Positions 16,950 to 24,907 of a stretch of 64,000 nucleotides of DNA are shown here, in pieces. Position numbers and translations under genes: made by a program. A model generated the notes under the pieces. That model saw only the letters and a list, made by a program, of their open reading frames with translations, did not search any database and was not told the DNA's origin. The first letter of the stretch is position 1, and each line of letters opens with the position of its first letter. This DNA comes from Fulvimarina sp040239565 (GTDB taxonomy: Bacteria > Pseudomonadota > Alphaproteobacteria > Rhizobiales > Rhizobiaceae). The stretch covers positions 124,001 to 188,000 of the forward strand of contig NZ_JBEHWS010000005.1 in the NCBI RefSeq assembly GCF_040239565.1, in the 5' to 3' direction.

Positions 16950-18062
16950 TCAGGCGGCGTTTGCGAACCGCGCCTTTTCCTCATCGCTCAGCGCAGGATA
17001 GTCGATATATCCCTTCTCGTCGCCGCCGTAGAAGGTGCTCTCGTCCCATTCGTTCAGCGGTGCACCAAGCTTCAGCCGGGTCACGAAATCGGGGTTCGAG
17101 ATGAACGGACGACCGAAGCAGACGAGGTCGATCTTGCCCGATTCCAGGCGGTCGGATGCGATGTTTTCGTCATATCCATTATTGCCCATGTAGATGCCGC
17201 CGAACACGTCCTTCAACGTATCCGTGTCGAAGGGTCCGACATCGCGATCGGCACGAAGCTGCCCTTCAACAGCATGGAGATAGGCCAGCTTTCGCTCCCC
17301 CAGTGCCTGAGCATAAGCCGTGAACAGGCTTTCGGGATCTGAATCCTCGATATCGTTTGCTCCGCTGACCGGCGAAATGCGGATACCAACGCGTTCCGGT
17401 CCCCAGACCTTCACGATTGCATCGACGACCTCCAGCGGGAATCGCATACGGTTTTCGATCGAGCCGCCATATTCGTCCTCGCGCTTGTTCGTGCTGTCGC
17501 GCAGGAACTGGTCGAGCAGGTACCCATTGGCCGAATGGACCTCCACGCCGTCGAAGCCGGCAGCCTTGGCATTCTCGGCGGCCTTCACATAGTCCTCGAT
17601 GACGCGCGGCAGCTCGTCCTTTTCAAGAGCGCGCGGCGTCGGGATGTCCTTGAAGCCATCCTCCGTGAAGGCTTTGCCCTCGGGTTTCACCGCCGACGGC
17701 GCGACGGGGAGCGCACCACCGTCCTGCAGGTCGGGATGCGAAATTCGCCCGACATGCCAGAGCTGCATGAAGATCTTGCCGCCCTCAGCATGCACCGCAT
17801 CGGTGACGCGCTTCCAGGCGCGGACATGGGCGTCCGCGTAGATGCCGGGCGTCCAGGCATAGCCCTTGCCTTCCTTGGAAATCTGCGTCGCCTCGGAAAT
17901 GATGAGCCCCGCTCCCGCACGCTCGCGGTAATAGGTTACGTGCATGTCCTTTGGCGTATCGACATCGTCGGCGCGCGAGCGGGTCAGCGGCGCCATGACA
18001 ACGCGGTTGGCGAGCCGGTTCGGCCCGAGATCGAAAGGTTCAAAGAGTTTCGGAGTAGCCAT
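16950..18062 (-). CDS. Old Yellow Enzyme family alkene reductase (NemA-like)
   Basis: A 370-residue FMN flavoprotein that uses NAD(P)H to reduce electron-poor C=C bonds, nitrate esters or quinones. The active-site triad is His176, Asn179 and Tyr181 in VEVHSANGYLLDQFL, matching His191/Asn194/Tyr196 of yeast OYE1. Other family marks are VVMAPLTRSRA, QLWHVGRISHP, DEYGGSIENR and FGRPFISNPD. ATG 18062 is preceded by GGAGG at good spacing; a longer frame exists but is not conserved. It diverges from rlmJ, and the 179-base gap may carry a repressor site, though none is recognised. The physiological substrate is unknown. Confidence 0.93.
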   Translation of the reverse strand: MATPKLFEPFDLGPNRLANRVVMAPLTRSRADDVDTPKDMHVTYYRERAGAGLIISEATQISKEGKGYAWTPGIYADAHVRAWKRVTDAVHAEGGKIFMQLWHVGRISHPDLQDGGALPVAPSAVKPEGKAFTEDGFKDIPTPRALEKDELPRVIEDYVKAAENAKAAGFDGVEVHSANGYLLDQFLRDSTNKREDEYGGSIENRMRFPLEVVDAIVKVWGPERVGIRISPVSGANDIEDSDPESLFTAYAQALGERKLAYLHAVEGQLRADRDVGPFDTDTLKDVFGGIYMGNNGYDENIASDRLESGKIDLVCFGRPFISNPDFVTRLKLGAPLNEWDESTFYGGDEKGYIDYPALSDEEKARFANAA

Positions 18063-18241
18063 TTCAAGCCTCCACTTGGTTTGATTGTGCAGTGCACGGT
18101 TCTGTTTGAAAAGGATGTGGTCTGCCTCGCCCCCTCTGCCAGGGCCTTGAACGCAGCGTAGCCATCCGTGCAAAAGCGGGAACCACTCGTCTTGAGGCGC
18201 TAAGGTTTGCGGGACGGTTTCCCGACATTCGGAGCATTTGC

Positions 18242-19075
18242 TTGAACTATCGCCACGCCTTTCACGCCGGAAACTTCGCGGATGTGGTCAAACACGCCCT
18301 GCTGACGCGGCTGATTGCCTATATGAAGCGTAAGGATAAGCCTTTCCGCGTGTTCGATACCCATGCTGGCCGTGGCCGCTACGACCTCAATTCCAGCGAA
18401 GCGTCCCGGACCGGCGAGTCGCAAGCGGGCATCCTGAAGATCACGGCAAACGCAGAGCTAAGAAACGTACCGCTGCTCGCCGACTACTTCGACGCAATCG
18501 AGCCTGATCTGGTGAATGGCTTTTATCCCGGCTCACCGCTCATCGCGCGCCGCTGCCTTCGCGAGACCGATCGATTGTCAGCCTACGAGCTTCACCCCGA
18601 GGATGGCATCGCGCTCCGCGAGCTCTTCGCCGGCGACGTTCAGGTGAAGGCAATCGCACTCGACGGCTGGCTCGCCCTCGGTGCCCACTTGCCACCGAAG
18701 GAAAAGCGCGGCCTCGTTCTGATCGATCCGCCTTTCGAGAAGACGAGCGAAGTGGACGATATCCTTACAGGACTGGAAAAGGCCCTCGCCCGCTGGCGCG
18801 GCGGCATCTACGCAGTCTGGTATCCGATCAAGCGCAAAGCGCTCGTGGAAAAGCTGCTTTCGGGCATCGCAGCCATGGCACCGGACGAAGCATTGTCGGT
18901 CGAGGCCCGGATCTCCGCAGAGGAAGCTGAGACCGAAAGTTTTCTGGGAACGGGTCTCGCCGTCATCAATCCTCCATTCGTATTTGCAGACGAAGCACAG
19001 ACGATCGTCGATCGGCTCCTTCCGGCTCTCGAGCGAGACGGATCAGCAACAGGCCGAGTTTTTAAGCTCAAGTAA
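18242..19075 (+). CDS. rlmJ: 23S rRNA (adenine(2030)-N6)-methyltransferase
   Basis: RlmJ methylates A2030 of 23S rRNA with S-adenosylmethionine. The 277-residue protein begins MNYRHAFHAGNFADVVKHA, the highly conserved family start, and has FDTHAGRGRYDL and LIDPPFEK. The catalytic tetrapeptide is DPPF (162-165) rather than DPPY as in E. coli; the aromatic residue that stacks on the target adenine is kept. TTG start, with GGAG about eight bases upstream. Confidence 0.93.
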   Translation: MNYRHAFHAGNFADVVKHALLTRLIAYMKRKDKPFRVFDTHAGRGRYDLNSSEASRTGESQAGILKITANAELRNVPLLADYFDAIEPDLVNGFYPGSPLIARRCLRETDRLSAYELHPEDGIALRELFAGDVQVKAIALDGWLALGAHLPPKEKRGLVLIDPPFEKTSEVDDILTGLEKALARWRGGIYAVWYPIKRKALVEKLLSGIAAMAPDEALSVEARISAEEAETESFLGTGLAVINPPFVFADEAQTIVDRLLPALERDGSATGRVFKLK

Positions 19076-19153
19076 GCCAGTTCGACGCCGCATGACGCCC
19101 CTCACGCATGCTATCGTCTTCAGAAGATTGCGGATCAGCGAATGGACGGACCG

Positions 19154-19690
19154 ATGCGTCAGATCACCACCGGATTTCTTGCAGCAGCGATGGCTCTGAG
19201 CGCACTGGCCGGCAGCGCAGCTGCCGCCGACCTTCAGATGGCTCCTGCTCCACGGGTCGAAGCGCTCGTACCTTATTGCGACAATCCGGATGTTCTCGCC
19301 GAGGTCGAGGATCAGTTCGAGTATGGCGCCCCGCGGGTGCTGGAGGCCAAGCTCGAAATCCTCGAATTCTCGAACATGCACGAGAAGGCTTACGCGCCGC
19401 AGATTTTGGCGGACCAGATCCCCTCGCCCCAGCCGATCGAGCGTCGCTGGTGCCAGGGCACGGCGCTGATCTCCGACCATCAACGCCGCACGATCTACTA
19501 CATCATCGAGCATCCGATGGGGTATGCGGCCGCAGGCGGCTGGGTCGGCATGTTCTCGCCGGTCAAATCCTGGCGAGCCGAAGGATGTGTCCTCGGTCTC
19601 GACGAATGGCATGTCTACGGCGCGAACTGCCAGTCGCTGCGCCGCTTCCCGCCGGAAGCTCGCACCGGATACGGTTACGTTTCGAAATAG
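19154..19690 (+). CDS. Small exported protein of unknown function
   Basis: From ATG 19154 the product is 178 residues with a clear Sec signal peptide, MRQITTGFLAAAMALSALAG, and an Ala-rich cleavage region (GSAAAAD) near residue 25. The mature part has four cysteines: in PYCDN, RRWCQG, EGCVLG and GANCQSL, so two disulfides in the periplasm are likely. An alternative ATG four codons upstream (19142) is in frame. No family is recognised. It follows rlmJ by about 80 bases and precedes a GST gene; a shared promoter is not evident. Confidence 0.75.
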   Translation: MRQITTGFLAAAMALSALAGSAAAADLQMAPAPRVEALVPYCDNPDVLAEVEDQFEYGAPRVLEAKLEILEFSNMHEKAYAPQILADQIPSPQPIERRWCQGTALISDHQRRTIYYIIEHPMGYAAAGGWVGMFSPVKSWRAEGCVLGLDEWHVYGANCQSLRRFPPEARTGYGYVSK

Positions 19691-19830
19691 GCCGATCGGA
19701 CTTTCCGCTTTACGCTCCGGTCCCGCTCCCTATCCTCTCTCCCCGAAAGGCGAGCGCGAGAGGGATGCCGTCGCTCGCTCCTAATCAGTGAACACGCGCC
19801 GGCGATTGCCCGGCCTGGAGGAGATCGACC

Positions 19831-20436
19831 ATGCGGCTCTTGGGTGCACCTGCTTCGCCATTCGTTGCCAAGGTTCGGATGGCCGGCGTCGTCGCCGGCA
19901 TCGACCTGGACATCGAGACTGTCGATTTCATCGACAATTCGGACCTTCTCAACGCCAACAATCCGCTCGGCAAAGTCCCGGCCCTGATCCTCGATAATGG
20001 AGAGGCCGTCTTCGACAGCTCGGTTATCTGCGAGGTCCTCGACCGCATGACCGGCAATCAGTTGATCCCGCAAACCGTCGAGGGCTTCCGGAAGATCAGA
20101 ACCTTCGATGCCGCGGTCACCGGCGTGACCGATGCATTGGCCCTCTGCGTCTACGAGGTCCGCTATCGTCCCGAAGAAAAGCGCCATTCCGCCTGGACCG
20201 ACCGCCAGATGGGTAAGGCGGACCGTGGACTGAAATGGCTCGAAGAGCATCTGGAGGACCTCGGCGAGGATGTTGGCCTCGGCCACTGCGCCCTCGCCGC
20301 CCTCGTCAGCTGGATGGACCTGCGCTTCGAAGGCAAGGCCGCGAAGGACGCACCCAAGCTCGTCGGCTGGGCGAACCGCTTCTTCGAAGAGCATCCCGAC
20401 ATTGCGGCGAAGAAGCCGCGTCTACCGCAGGGATAA
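19831..20436 (+). CDS. Glutathione S-transferase family protein
   Basis: A 201-residue cytosolic protein with the thioredoxin-like N-terminal GST domain: LLGAPASPFVAKVRM, then the cis-proline motif GKVPALILDNGEAVFDSSVICEVLD that binds the glutathione gamma-glutamyl group. The C-terminal helical domain follows from about residue 85. The position usually occupied by catalytic Ser/Tyr/Cys is SPF. GGAGGAG lies about nine bases before the ATG. Substrate is unknown. It converges on lpxB with an 11-base gap. Confidence 0.88.
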   Translation: MRLLGAPASPFVAKVRMAGVVAGIDLDIETVDFIDNSDLLNANNPLGKVPALILDNGEAVFDSSVICEVLDRMTGNQLIPQTVEGFRKIRTFDAAVTGVTDALALCVYEVRYRPEEKRHSAWTDRQMGKADRGLKWLEEHLEDLGEDVGLGHCALAALVSWMDLRFEGKAAKDAPKLVGWANRFFEEHPDIAAKKPRLPQG

Positions 20437-20447
20437 GAAGGCCCTGT

Positions 20448-21590
20448 TTATCGCAACATTCGCAGAACGATCTCAGCCGCCGCCTCGCCGGGCGCGCGGT
20501 CGATCGTCATCTTGTCGCGGATGTCCTTGAAGCCCTCGATCTGCGCGCGGCGCTCCGGCGTGTCGGTGAGCAGGCGCTCCATCCGCCGCGCCAGATGCTC
20601 GGGCCGCACGATCTCGTGGAAGTGCTCCGGCACGAGTGGATGGCCGGCAATGAAATTCGGCAGTGCCGCCGTCCAGGCCGTGATCAGATGGCGGAAGCGG
20701 TAGCCGATCGGATCGAGGCGATAGGCGAGTGCCATCGGAATGCCCGCAAGCGCCAGTTCCAGCGACACCGTTCCTGAAGCTGCAAGCGCGGCGTCCGCCG
20801 AAGCGAAGGCAGCCCACCGCTCGTCATGGCCGGTGACGATCTTCGGCTGATGCTTCCACTTGAAAACTTCGGTCTCGATTCGCGCCCGATGGCGCGGCAA
20901 TGTCGGGATGGCGCCTTCGATGCCGGGCAGCATCTCGTTCAGCCGCTGGAAGGTCTTGCCGAAATCATCGAGCAGCCGATCGATTTCCCCGCGTCGCGAT
21001 CCTGGCAGAATGATCAAACGCGGCGGATTGTTCGGCGGCCTTGTCCCGAGCGGCATATCCAGAAGCGGCGCTAGATGCGGCTCCGTCAGAATCGGATGGC
21101 CGACATAAGTCGCCGGCGGGCCATTCAGCCGCTTGTAGAAATCCGGCTCGAACGGGAAGGTGCAGATCGCGTAATCGATGTAACCACGCATTTTCTCAGC
21201 GCGCTCCTCGCGCCACGCCCAGACCGTCGGCGGAATGTAGTTGATGATGGGGATGTGCGGTTTCGCCTTGCGCAGCCTCTTGGCGATCCGATGCGAAAAC
21301 GTCGGGCTGTCAATCACGACAAGCGCGTCCGGCTCCGCGTCGATCACCGCCTTCGCTGTCTGTGAAACCCGGCGCATCAACTGCGGCAGACGCGCTACGA
21401 TGGCGCCGATGCCGATGATCGAGAGTTCCTCGATGTCGAAGAGGCTTTGAAGCCCCTCCGCTTCCATCGCTTCACCGCCGAGACCGAAGACTTCCAACCG
21501 GTCGTCGAGCTTCGTTCTGAGATGAGCGATGAGATCGGCGCCGATCCGGTCGCCGGAGGGTTCGCCCACGATGAAGGCGATCTTAGTCAT
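20448..21590 (-). CDS. lpxB: Lipid A disaccharide synthase
   Basis: LpxB (family GT19) condenses UDP-2,3-diacylglucosamine with lipid X to the beta-1,6 disaccharide of lipid A at the cytoplasmic face of the inner membrane. The 380-residue protein is full length, with FIVGEPSGDRIGADLI near the N-terminus, NYIPPTVWAWREERA, LPGSRRGEI for nucleotide binding, and ASGTVSLELAL near the C-terminus. Last gene of the lipid A cluster; its start overlaps the end of lpxI by four bases (ATGA-type junction). Confidence 0.95.
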   Translation of the reverse strand: MTKIAFIVGEPSGDRIGADLIAHLRTKLDDRLEVFGLGGEAMEAEGLQSLFDIEELSIIGIGAIVARLPQLMRRVSQTAKAVIDAEPDALVVIDSPTFSHRIAKRLRKAKPHIPIINYIPPTVWAWREERAEKMRGYIDYAICTFPFEPDFYKRLNGPPATYVGHPILTEPHLAPLLDMPLGTRPPNNPPRLIILPGSRRGEIDRLLDDFGKTFQRLNEMLPGIEGAIPTLPRHRARIETEVFKWKHQPKIVTGHDERWAAFASADAALAASGTVSLELALAGIPMALAYRLDPIGYRFRHLITAWTAALPNFIAGHPLVPEHFHEIVRPEHLARRMERLLTDTPERRAQIEGFKDIRDKMTIDRAPGEAAAEIVLRMLR

Positions 21591-22459
21591 GGCGTCTCAC
21601 CATCCGCTATATGCTGGCCGACCAACCCCTTGATCGCGAGCCCGGCGTGGTTCGCCCGGTCGAGTACGTCGTCCAGACCGAGGATCAGGCTTTCCCGAGC
21701 CGACACACCAATCGCGGTGATACCGGCGGCTTCCGCATCGTCAATCGTCTGGACGCCGATGCTCGGCAGGTCAAAACGCCGATCCTGCTCCGGCTTCACA
21801 GCCTTGACCAGCGCGAGCCGCTCGCCACGCCCGATCTTTCGAGCGGCCCGATATTCGGCGACCCGACGCATCATCGCACGCGTTCCCTCGATCCCCTCCA
21901 TGGCGATGATCCGTTCGTTCGACGCTATCACTGCCTGCCCCGCGTCGAGGACGCCGAGCGCCGTCGCAGCCCGATGTGCAAGTGAAAGGGCCGCTTCCTC
22001 TTCGGCATTCGGTGCTCGTACGGTCATCACACCTTCAGGCGCAAGCAGTTCCGGCGCGATCGCCTGGACTGGCAAAAGATCGAAGCCTTCGCTTTCGAGA
22101 TAGCGAGAAAGATTTCGGAGCAGCCTGTCGTCCCCGCCCTTCACGATCCTGAAGGCGCGCGGCAGACGTTTCAGTGTCTTGAGAGACGGCAGGATCGACC
22201 GGAAATCCGGACGGCTCGAAATCGTCCCGCAGAAGACCAGCTTTCGGGCACCCTCGGCCTTCAGCCATTCAATCGCATCGCCCGTTCGTCCCCATGAGAA
22301 AGAGCGGGAATGGCCCTCGATGGAAGCATTCGTCAGGCCATCGGAGAAAAGCGCGAATATCGGCTCCATGCCCTTTTCGATCGCGGCATTGGCGACGATC
22401 ATCGGCAATCCACCACCGCCCGCAACGATCCCCAGACGCTCGCGCGGGCCCTCGTCCAT
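21587..22459 (-). CDS. lpxI: UDP-2,3-diacylglucosamine diphosphatase LpxI
   Basis: LpxI hydrolyses UDP-2,3-diacylglucosamine to lipid X and UMP; in many alphaproteobacteria it replaces the unrelated LpxH. The product is 290 residues from ATG 22459, with the family opening LGIVAGGGGLPMIVANAA and the C-terminal LPSIGVQTIDDAEAAGI and GVSARESLIL segments. A GTG at 22474 that overlaps the lpxA stop is an alternative start. Position between lpxA and lpxB supports the role. Confidence 0.92.
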   Translation of the reverse strand: MDEGPRERLGIVAGGGGLPMIVANAAIEKGMEPIFALFSDGLTNASIEGHSRSFSWGRTGDAIEWLKAEGARKLVFCGTISSRPDFRSILPSLKTLKRLPRAFRIVKGGDDRLLRNLSRYLESEGFDLLPVQAIAPELLAPEGVMTVRAPNAEEEAALSLAHRAATALGVLDAGQAVIASNERIIAMEGIEGTRAMMRRVAEYRAARKIGRGERLALVKAVKPEQDRRFDLPSIGVQTIDDAEAAGITAIGVSARESLILGLDDVLDRANHAGLAIKGLVGQHIADGETP

Positions 22460-22466
22460 CTTTCCG

Positions 22467-23291
22467 TCAGGCACTCGGCGCGTGACGCGGCGTACAGAGC
22501 GAACGGTCGCCGCCGGAGCGGATGAAGCCGAGAACGTCATTGACCAGCGGGTCTTCCGGGAACTCCTGGGTCACCTCGTCGAGGTTCTCCTTGAAGGTCT
22601 GGTCGAAGGAGAAAAGCATACGATAGGCGCGCCGCACATTGCGCACAGCATCGCGGTTGAAGCCGGCGCGTTTCATGCCGATCACGTTGAGACCCGAGAG
22701 ATAGGCGCGGTTTCCGAGCACCATGCCGAACGGAATCACGTCGCCCTCAACCGCGGCGAGACCGCCGATATAGGCATGATGACCGACACGGGTGAACTGG
22801 TGAATACCTGAACCACCGGCAATGGTCGCGAAGTCCCCAACGGTGCAATGGCCGGCCAGCATCACATTGTTGATCAGCGTGACATTGTTCCCGACAATGC
22901 AGTCGTGCGCGACATGCGCGCCCGTGAAAAACGAGCAGTTGTCACCGATCCGCGTTTCCGAATGGCCCTGAATCGTGCCAGGATTCATCGTGACATGCTC
23001 GCGGATCAGCGCATTCTTGCCGATGATCAGCCGGGTGTCCTCGCCGCGATATTTCAGATGCTGCGGCGCGTGGCCGATGGAGGCAAATGGCCAGATCTGC
23101 GCGTTCTCGCCGATCTCGGTATTGCCCCAGAGGATGACATGGGACCGCAGACGCGAGCCTGCACCCAGCCGCACCTGAGGCCCGACATGGCAGAACGGGC
23201 CGATTTCGCAGCCGGGTCCGATATCCGCCCCGTCCTCAATGACCGATGTCGGGTGAATCGACGTCTCGCCGATCTCGCTCTGCTGGGTCAT
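22467..23291 (-). CDS. lpxA: UDP-N-acetylglucosamine acyltransferase
   Basis: LpxA adds the first 3-hydroxyacyl chain to UDP-GlcNAc, the first step of lipid A synthesis. The 274-residue protein shows the hexapeptide repeats of a left-handed beta-helix from about residue 15 and the catalytic histidine in the AHVAHDCIVGNNV segment, then a helical C-terminal domain. ATG 23291 overlaps the fabZ stop (ATGA); an in-frame upstream extension has no family similarity. Confidence 0.95.
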   Translation of the reverse strand: MTQQSEIGETSIHPTSVIEDGADIGPGCEIGPFCHVGPQVRLGAGSRLRSHVILWGNTEIGENAQIWPFASIGHAPQHLKYRGEDTRLIIGKNALIREHVTMNPGTIQGHSETRIGDNCSFFTGAHVAHDCIVGNNVTLINNVMLAGHCTVGDFATIAGGSGIHQFTRVGHHAYIGGLAAVEGDVIPFGMVLGNRAYLSGLNVIGMKRAGFNRDAVRNVRRAYRMLFSFDQTFKENLDEVTQEFPEDPLVNDVLGFIRSGGDRSLCTPRHAPSA

Positions 23292-23758
23292 GCGACCTCT
23301 TCGTGTGGTACGAGCATCGCGCTGACCGTCGCCTCGGCAACTTTCGCACCGTCCACCTTCGCGATGCAATCGAATTTCCAGATATTGCCGCGCTTCTTCG
23401 ACTGGACGCAGTGATATTCGAGGCGGTCGCCTGGAACCACGGGCTTGCGGAACTTGGCGTTGTCGATCGTCATGAAATAGACGACGGCCGGCTTCGTCTC
23501 ACCCTTGCTCATGGTGCAGATCGCGCCTGCCGTCTGAGCCATGCCTTCGATGATCAGGACGCCCGGCATCACCGGATTACCGGGGAAATGCCCCATGAAA
23601 TGCGGCTCGTTCGCGGTCACGTTCTTGATGCCGATCGCCGACCGGTCGCCATCGATCTCGATGATCCGGTCGACCATCAGGAACGGGTAGCGGTGCGGCA
23701 GCACCTCCATGATTTTCATAACATCGGCGCTTTCCAGCACCTTGGGCGCGTCACTCAT
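23288..23758 (-). CDS. fabZ: (3R)-hydroxyacyl-ACP dehydratase
   Basis: FabZ dehydrates 3-hydroxyacyl-ACP in fatty acid elongation, competing with LpxA for the same acyl-ACP pool. 156 residues with a hot-dog fold; catalytic His57 and Glu71 lie in GHFPGNPVMPGVLIIEGMAQ. PHRYPFLMVD near the N-terminus is also diagnostic. Overlaps lpxD upstream and lpxA downstream. Confidence 0.96.
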   Translation of the reverse strand: MSDAPKVLESADVMKIMEVLPHRYPFLMVDRIIEIDGDRSAIGIKNVTANEPHFMGHFPGNPVMPGVLIIEGMAQTAGAICTMSKGETKPAVVYFMTIDNAKFRKPVVPGDRLEYHCVQSKKRGNIWKFDCIAKVDGAKVAEATVSAMLVPHEEVA

Positions 23759-24812
23759 CTCTGTTTCCTGCGGATCGTCTCTTCTTCGCCAATTCCGTGA
23801 CCGTCATGATCTCACGGAACCATTCCTTCACGGGTTTTGCCGGCACACCGCCCCATCGCGCGCCGGGAGGCACATCGCCCTGAACGGTGGACACAGCTGC
23901 AATCTGGGCTCCCCGCCCAACCGTGACGTGGCCGTTGACGCCGGACTGACCGCCGATCATCACGCCGTCCTCCAGCGTGCAGCTGCCTGAAAGCCCGACC
24001 TGGCCGACAATAACGCAATGCCGTCCGATGACGACGTTGTGGGCGACCTGAACTTGATTGTCGATCTTCGTACCCTCGCCGATGATCGTGTCGCGAATCG
24101 CGCCACGGTCGATCGTCGTATTGGCGCCGATTTCCACCTCATCCTGAATGACGACGCGGCCGATCTGGACCGTCTTTTCCAGCCCTCGCCGCCCAGCCAC
24201 ATAGCCGAAACCGTCCTGACCGGACCGCACGCCCGGATGGATAATGACCCGATTGCCGATCAGCGTATGAGACAGGGAAACATTCGCGCCGATGCGGCAG
24301 TCTCGCCCGATCCGGCATCCTGACGCAACGGTGGTATTGGCCCCGATAATCGTGCCGGACCCGATCTCTACATCGGGCCCGATTACCGCGAACGGCTCGA
24401 CGATGACGCCAGCCTCAAGCCGTGCCGACGCATCGACGGAGGCGCGGTCGGAAACGCTCGTTTCGCCGGAAATCGCTTGAGGAGCGAGCGCAGAGGGAAA
24501 CAGGATGCGTCCGATGCTCGCGAAAGCCTGGTCTGCCCGCTTCGTTACAAGGGCAGCGGTTCCTTCCGGAACGCCTCGGGAACCGTAGCGCTCGGAGAGG
24601 ATGACGCATCCAGCCCGCGTCGAATGCAGGTTATCGGCATATCGGACATTGTCGAAGAACGCGATGTCGTCGGGGCCTGCCTCGTCCAGCGAAGCAATTC
24701 CTGTAATACGCCGGTCCCAGTGGGGAGCGTTGCGAATCTCGGCGCCTAGAAATTCCGCGATCTCAGCGATCGTCTTTCCATCACCGCGAGGGAAGAATTC
24801 GGCTGCAGCCAT
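23751..24812 (-). CDS. lpxD: UDP-3-O-acylglucosamine N-acyltransferase
   Basis: LpxD adds the second, N-linked, 3-hydroxyacyl chain in lipid A synthesis. The 353-residue protein has the N-terminal uridine-binding domain (up to about residue 105, with IAFFDNVRYADNL), then the left-handed beta-helix with hexapeptide repeats. The catalytic histidine lies in QVAHNVVIG, followed by GQVGLSGSCTLEDGV. Follows bamA on the same strand, across a hairpin. Confidence 0.95.
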   Translation of the reverse strand: MAAAEFFPRGDGKTIAEIAEFLGAEIRNAPHWDRRITGIASLDEAGPDDIAFFDNVRYADNLHSTRAGCVILSERYGSRGVPEGTAALVTKRADQAFASIGRILFPSALAPQAISGETSVSDRASVDASARLEAGVIVEPFAVIGPDVEIGSGTIIGANTTVASGCRIGRDCRIGANVSLSHTLIGNRVIIHPGVRSGQDGFGYVAGRRGLEKTVQIGRVVIQDEVEIGANTTIDRGAIRDTIIGEGTKIDNQVQVAHNVVIGRHCVIVGQVGLSGSCTLEDGVMIGGQSGVNGHVTVGRGAQIAAVSTVQGDVPPGARWGGVPAKPVKEWFREIMTVTELAKKRRSAGNRDE

Positions 24813-24853
24813 GACGCCTTCCCAACCTCAATCATCTGTTCCACCAAACGTAA

Positions 24854-24882
24854 GCGGCCGCTTCGCAAAGCGAAACGGCCGC
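24854..24882 (-). terminator. Strong hairpin between bamA and lpxD
   Basis: GCGGCCG (24854-24860) pairs perfectly with CGGCCGC (24876-24882), and the inside can extend with TTCGC/GCGAA around an AAA loop. There is only a weak T run after it on the minus strand, so it may be a partial terminator or an mRNA-processing stem that lowers lpx expression relative to bamA. Confidence 0.55.
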
Positions 24883-24907
24883 GTTCGCATGATGTGTCCT
24901 TAGCGCT

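Noticed and set aside
19735..19775. Possible dispersed repeat or terminator hairpin between the exported protein and the GST gene (CTCTC / GAGAG arms)
   Set aside because: Pairing is imperfect and there is no T tract or second copy in the window, so it was not listed as a feature.
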